In this document: piece after piece, positions 5,755 to 5,875 of the stretch
Position numbering within the stretch: the stretch's first letter is position 1
Layout: each line of letters begins with the position of its first letter
Assembly (NCBI GenBank): GCA_003232965.1
Contig: QIKG01000198.1
Coordinates: 1 to 5,875 of the forward strand
Length of the DNA: 5,875 nucleotides
Reading direction: 5' to 3'
From: Oceanospirillales bacterium
Lineage (GTDB): Bacteria > Pseudomonadota > Gammaproteobacteria > Xanthomonadales > SZUA-36
Position numbers and translations under genes: made by a program
The notes under the pieces: generated by a model
The model's input: the letters and a program-made list of their open reading frames with translations, nothing else
The model's database searches: none
What the model was told of the DNA's origin: nothing

Positions 5755-5875
5755 ATGAAGAGAATGGTAAGCCAGGGTTTTTCTGTTTTACACTCGTTTC
5801 CTGTGTGGCTCCCACAGACTCAAACTTGGATGTACAATCAGGTTAAACAGTTGCAGAAGCTTGGAGTGGAAACCC
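5755..5875 (+). CDS. Probable GT4-type glycosyltransferase, 3' partial
   Basis: Only the first 40 codons are present and the gene runs off the window. After MKRMVSQG, the segment FSVLHSFPVWLPQTQTWMYN (about 9-28) followed by QVKQLQKLGVET resembles the first beta strand and loop of GT-B retaining glycosyltransferases of family 4, where a strand of hydrophobic residues leads into a 'P.s.TWIYNQ' motif and a helix. Such enzymes add sugars to the lipid-linked repeat unit at the cytoplasmic face. It starts 4 nt after the flippase stop with a good ribosome binding site, so it belongs to the same transcription unit. An in-frame ATG at 5764 is an alternative start. The C-terminal donor-binding domain is not visible, so family assignment is tentative. 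Confidence 0.65.
   Translation, partial: MKRMVSQGFSVLHSFPVWLPQTQTWMYNQVKQLQKLGVET

Noticed and set aside
4764..5815. Further - strand open frames opposite the flippase and glycosyltransferase genes
   Set aside because: They are antisense to conserved membrane-protein coding sequence, show low-complexity or basic composition, and lack convincing ribosome binding sites.
1..5875. tRNA, rRNA, CRISPR array, insertion sequence or attachment site
   Set aside because: I saw no clover-leaf-like sequence, regularly spaced repeats, transposase motifs or terminal inverted repeats in the window.

Overview
The window is a slice through a surface-polysaccharide (O-antigen, capsule or exopolysaccharide) biosynthesis locus. 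All genes run on the + strand and it is cut at both ends inside genes. The contents (Wzx-type flippase, ArnB/PseC-like sugar aminotransferase, FemAB/GNAT-like acyltransferase, hexapeptide acyltransferase) suggest a Gram-negative bacterium, probably a proteobacterium of moderate GC. A carbohydrate-type sulfotransferase hints at a marine or saline setting, but that is inference and no genus can be named.

Region 1 (1-3338) is a tightly packed four-gene block: a PLP-dependent sugar aminotransferase (5' end missing), a FemAB/GNAT-fold acyl- or aminoacyl-transferase, a left-handed beta-helix acyltransferase and a class I SAM methyltransferase. Consecutive genes overlap by 4, 4 and 17 bp, so they are probably translationally coupled. 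Together they look like a cassette that makes an amino sugar and decorates it with acyl and perhaps methyl groups. Region 2 (3339-3464) is the only non-coding gap. It has no clear promoter or terminator, but carries a short open frame that could be a gene remnant. Region 3 (3465-5875) holds a PAPS-dependent sulfotransferase, a Wzx-type flippase starting immediately after it, and the first 40 codons of a probable family 4 glycosyltransferase.

The likely overall output is a lipid-linked repeat unit that contains an amino sugar, is acylated and possibly sulfated, and is exported by the flippase. The genes for nucleotide-sugar precursors, polymerase and most glycosyltransferases must lie outside the window. 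The individual families are all known. The points most worth a second look are the pairing of sulfation with two acyltransferases, an A9 tract early in the methyltransferase gene, a hexapeptide acyltransferase lacking the usual catalytic-loop histidine motif, and an 18-bp perfect palindrome inside the aminotransferase gene.
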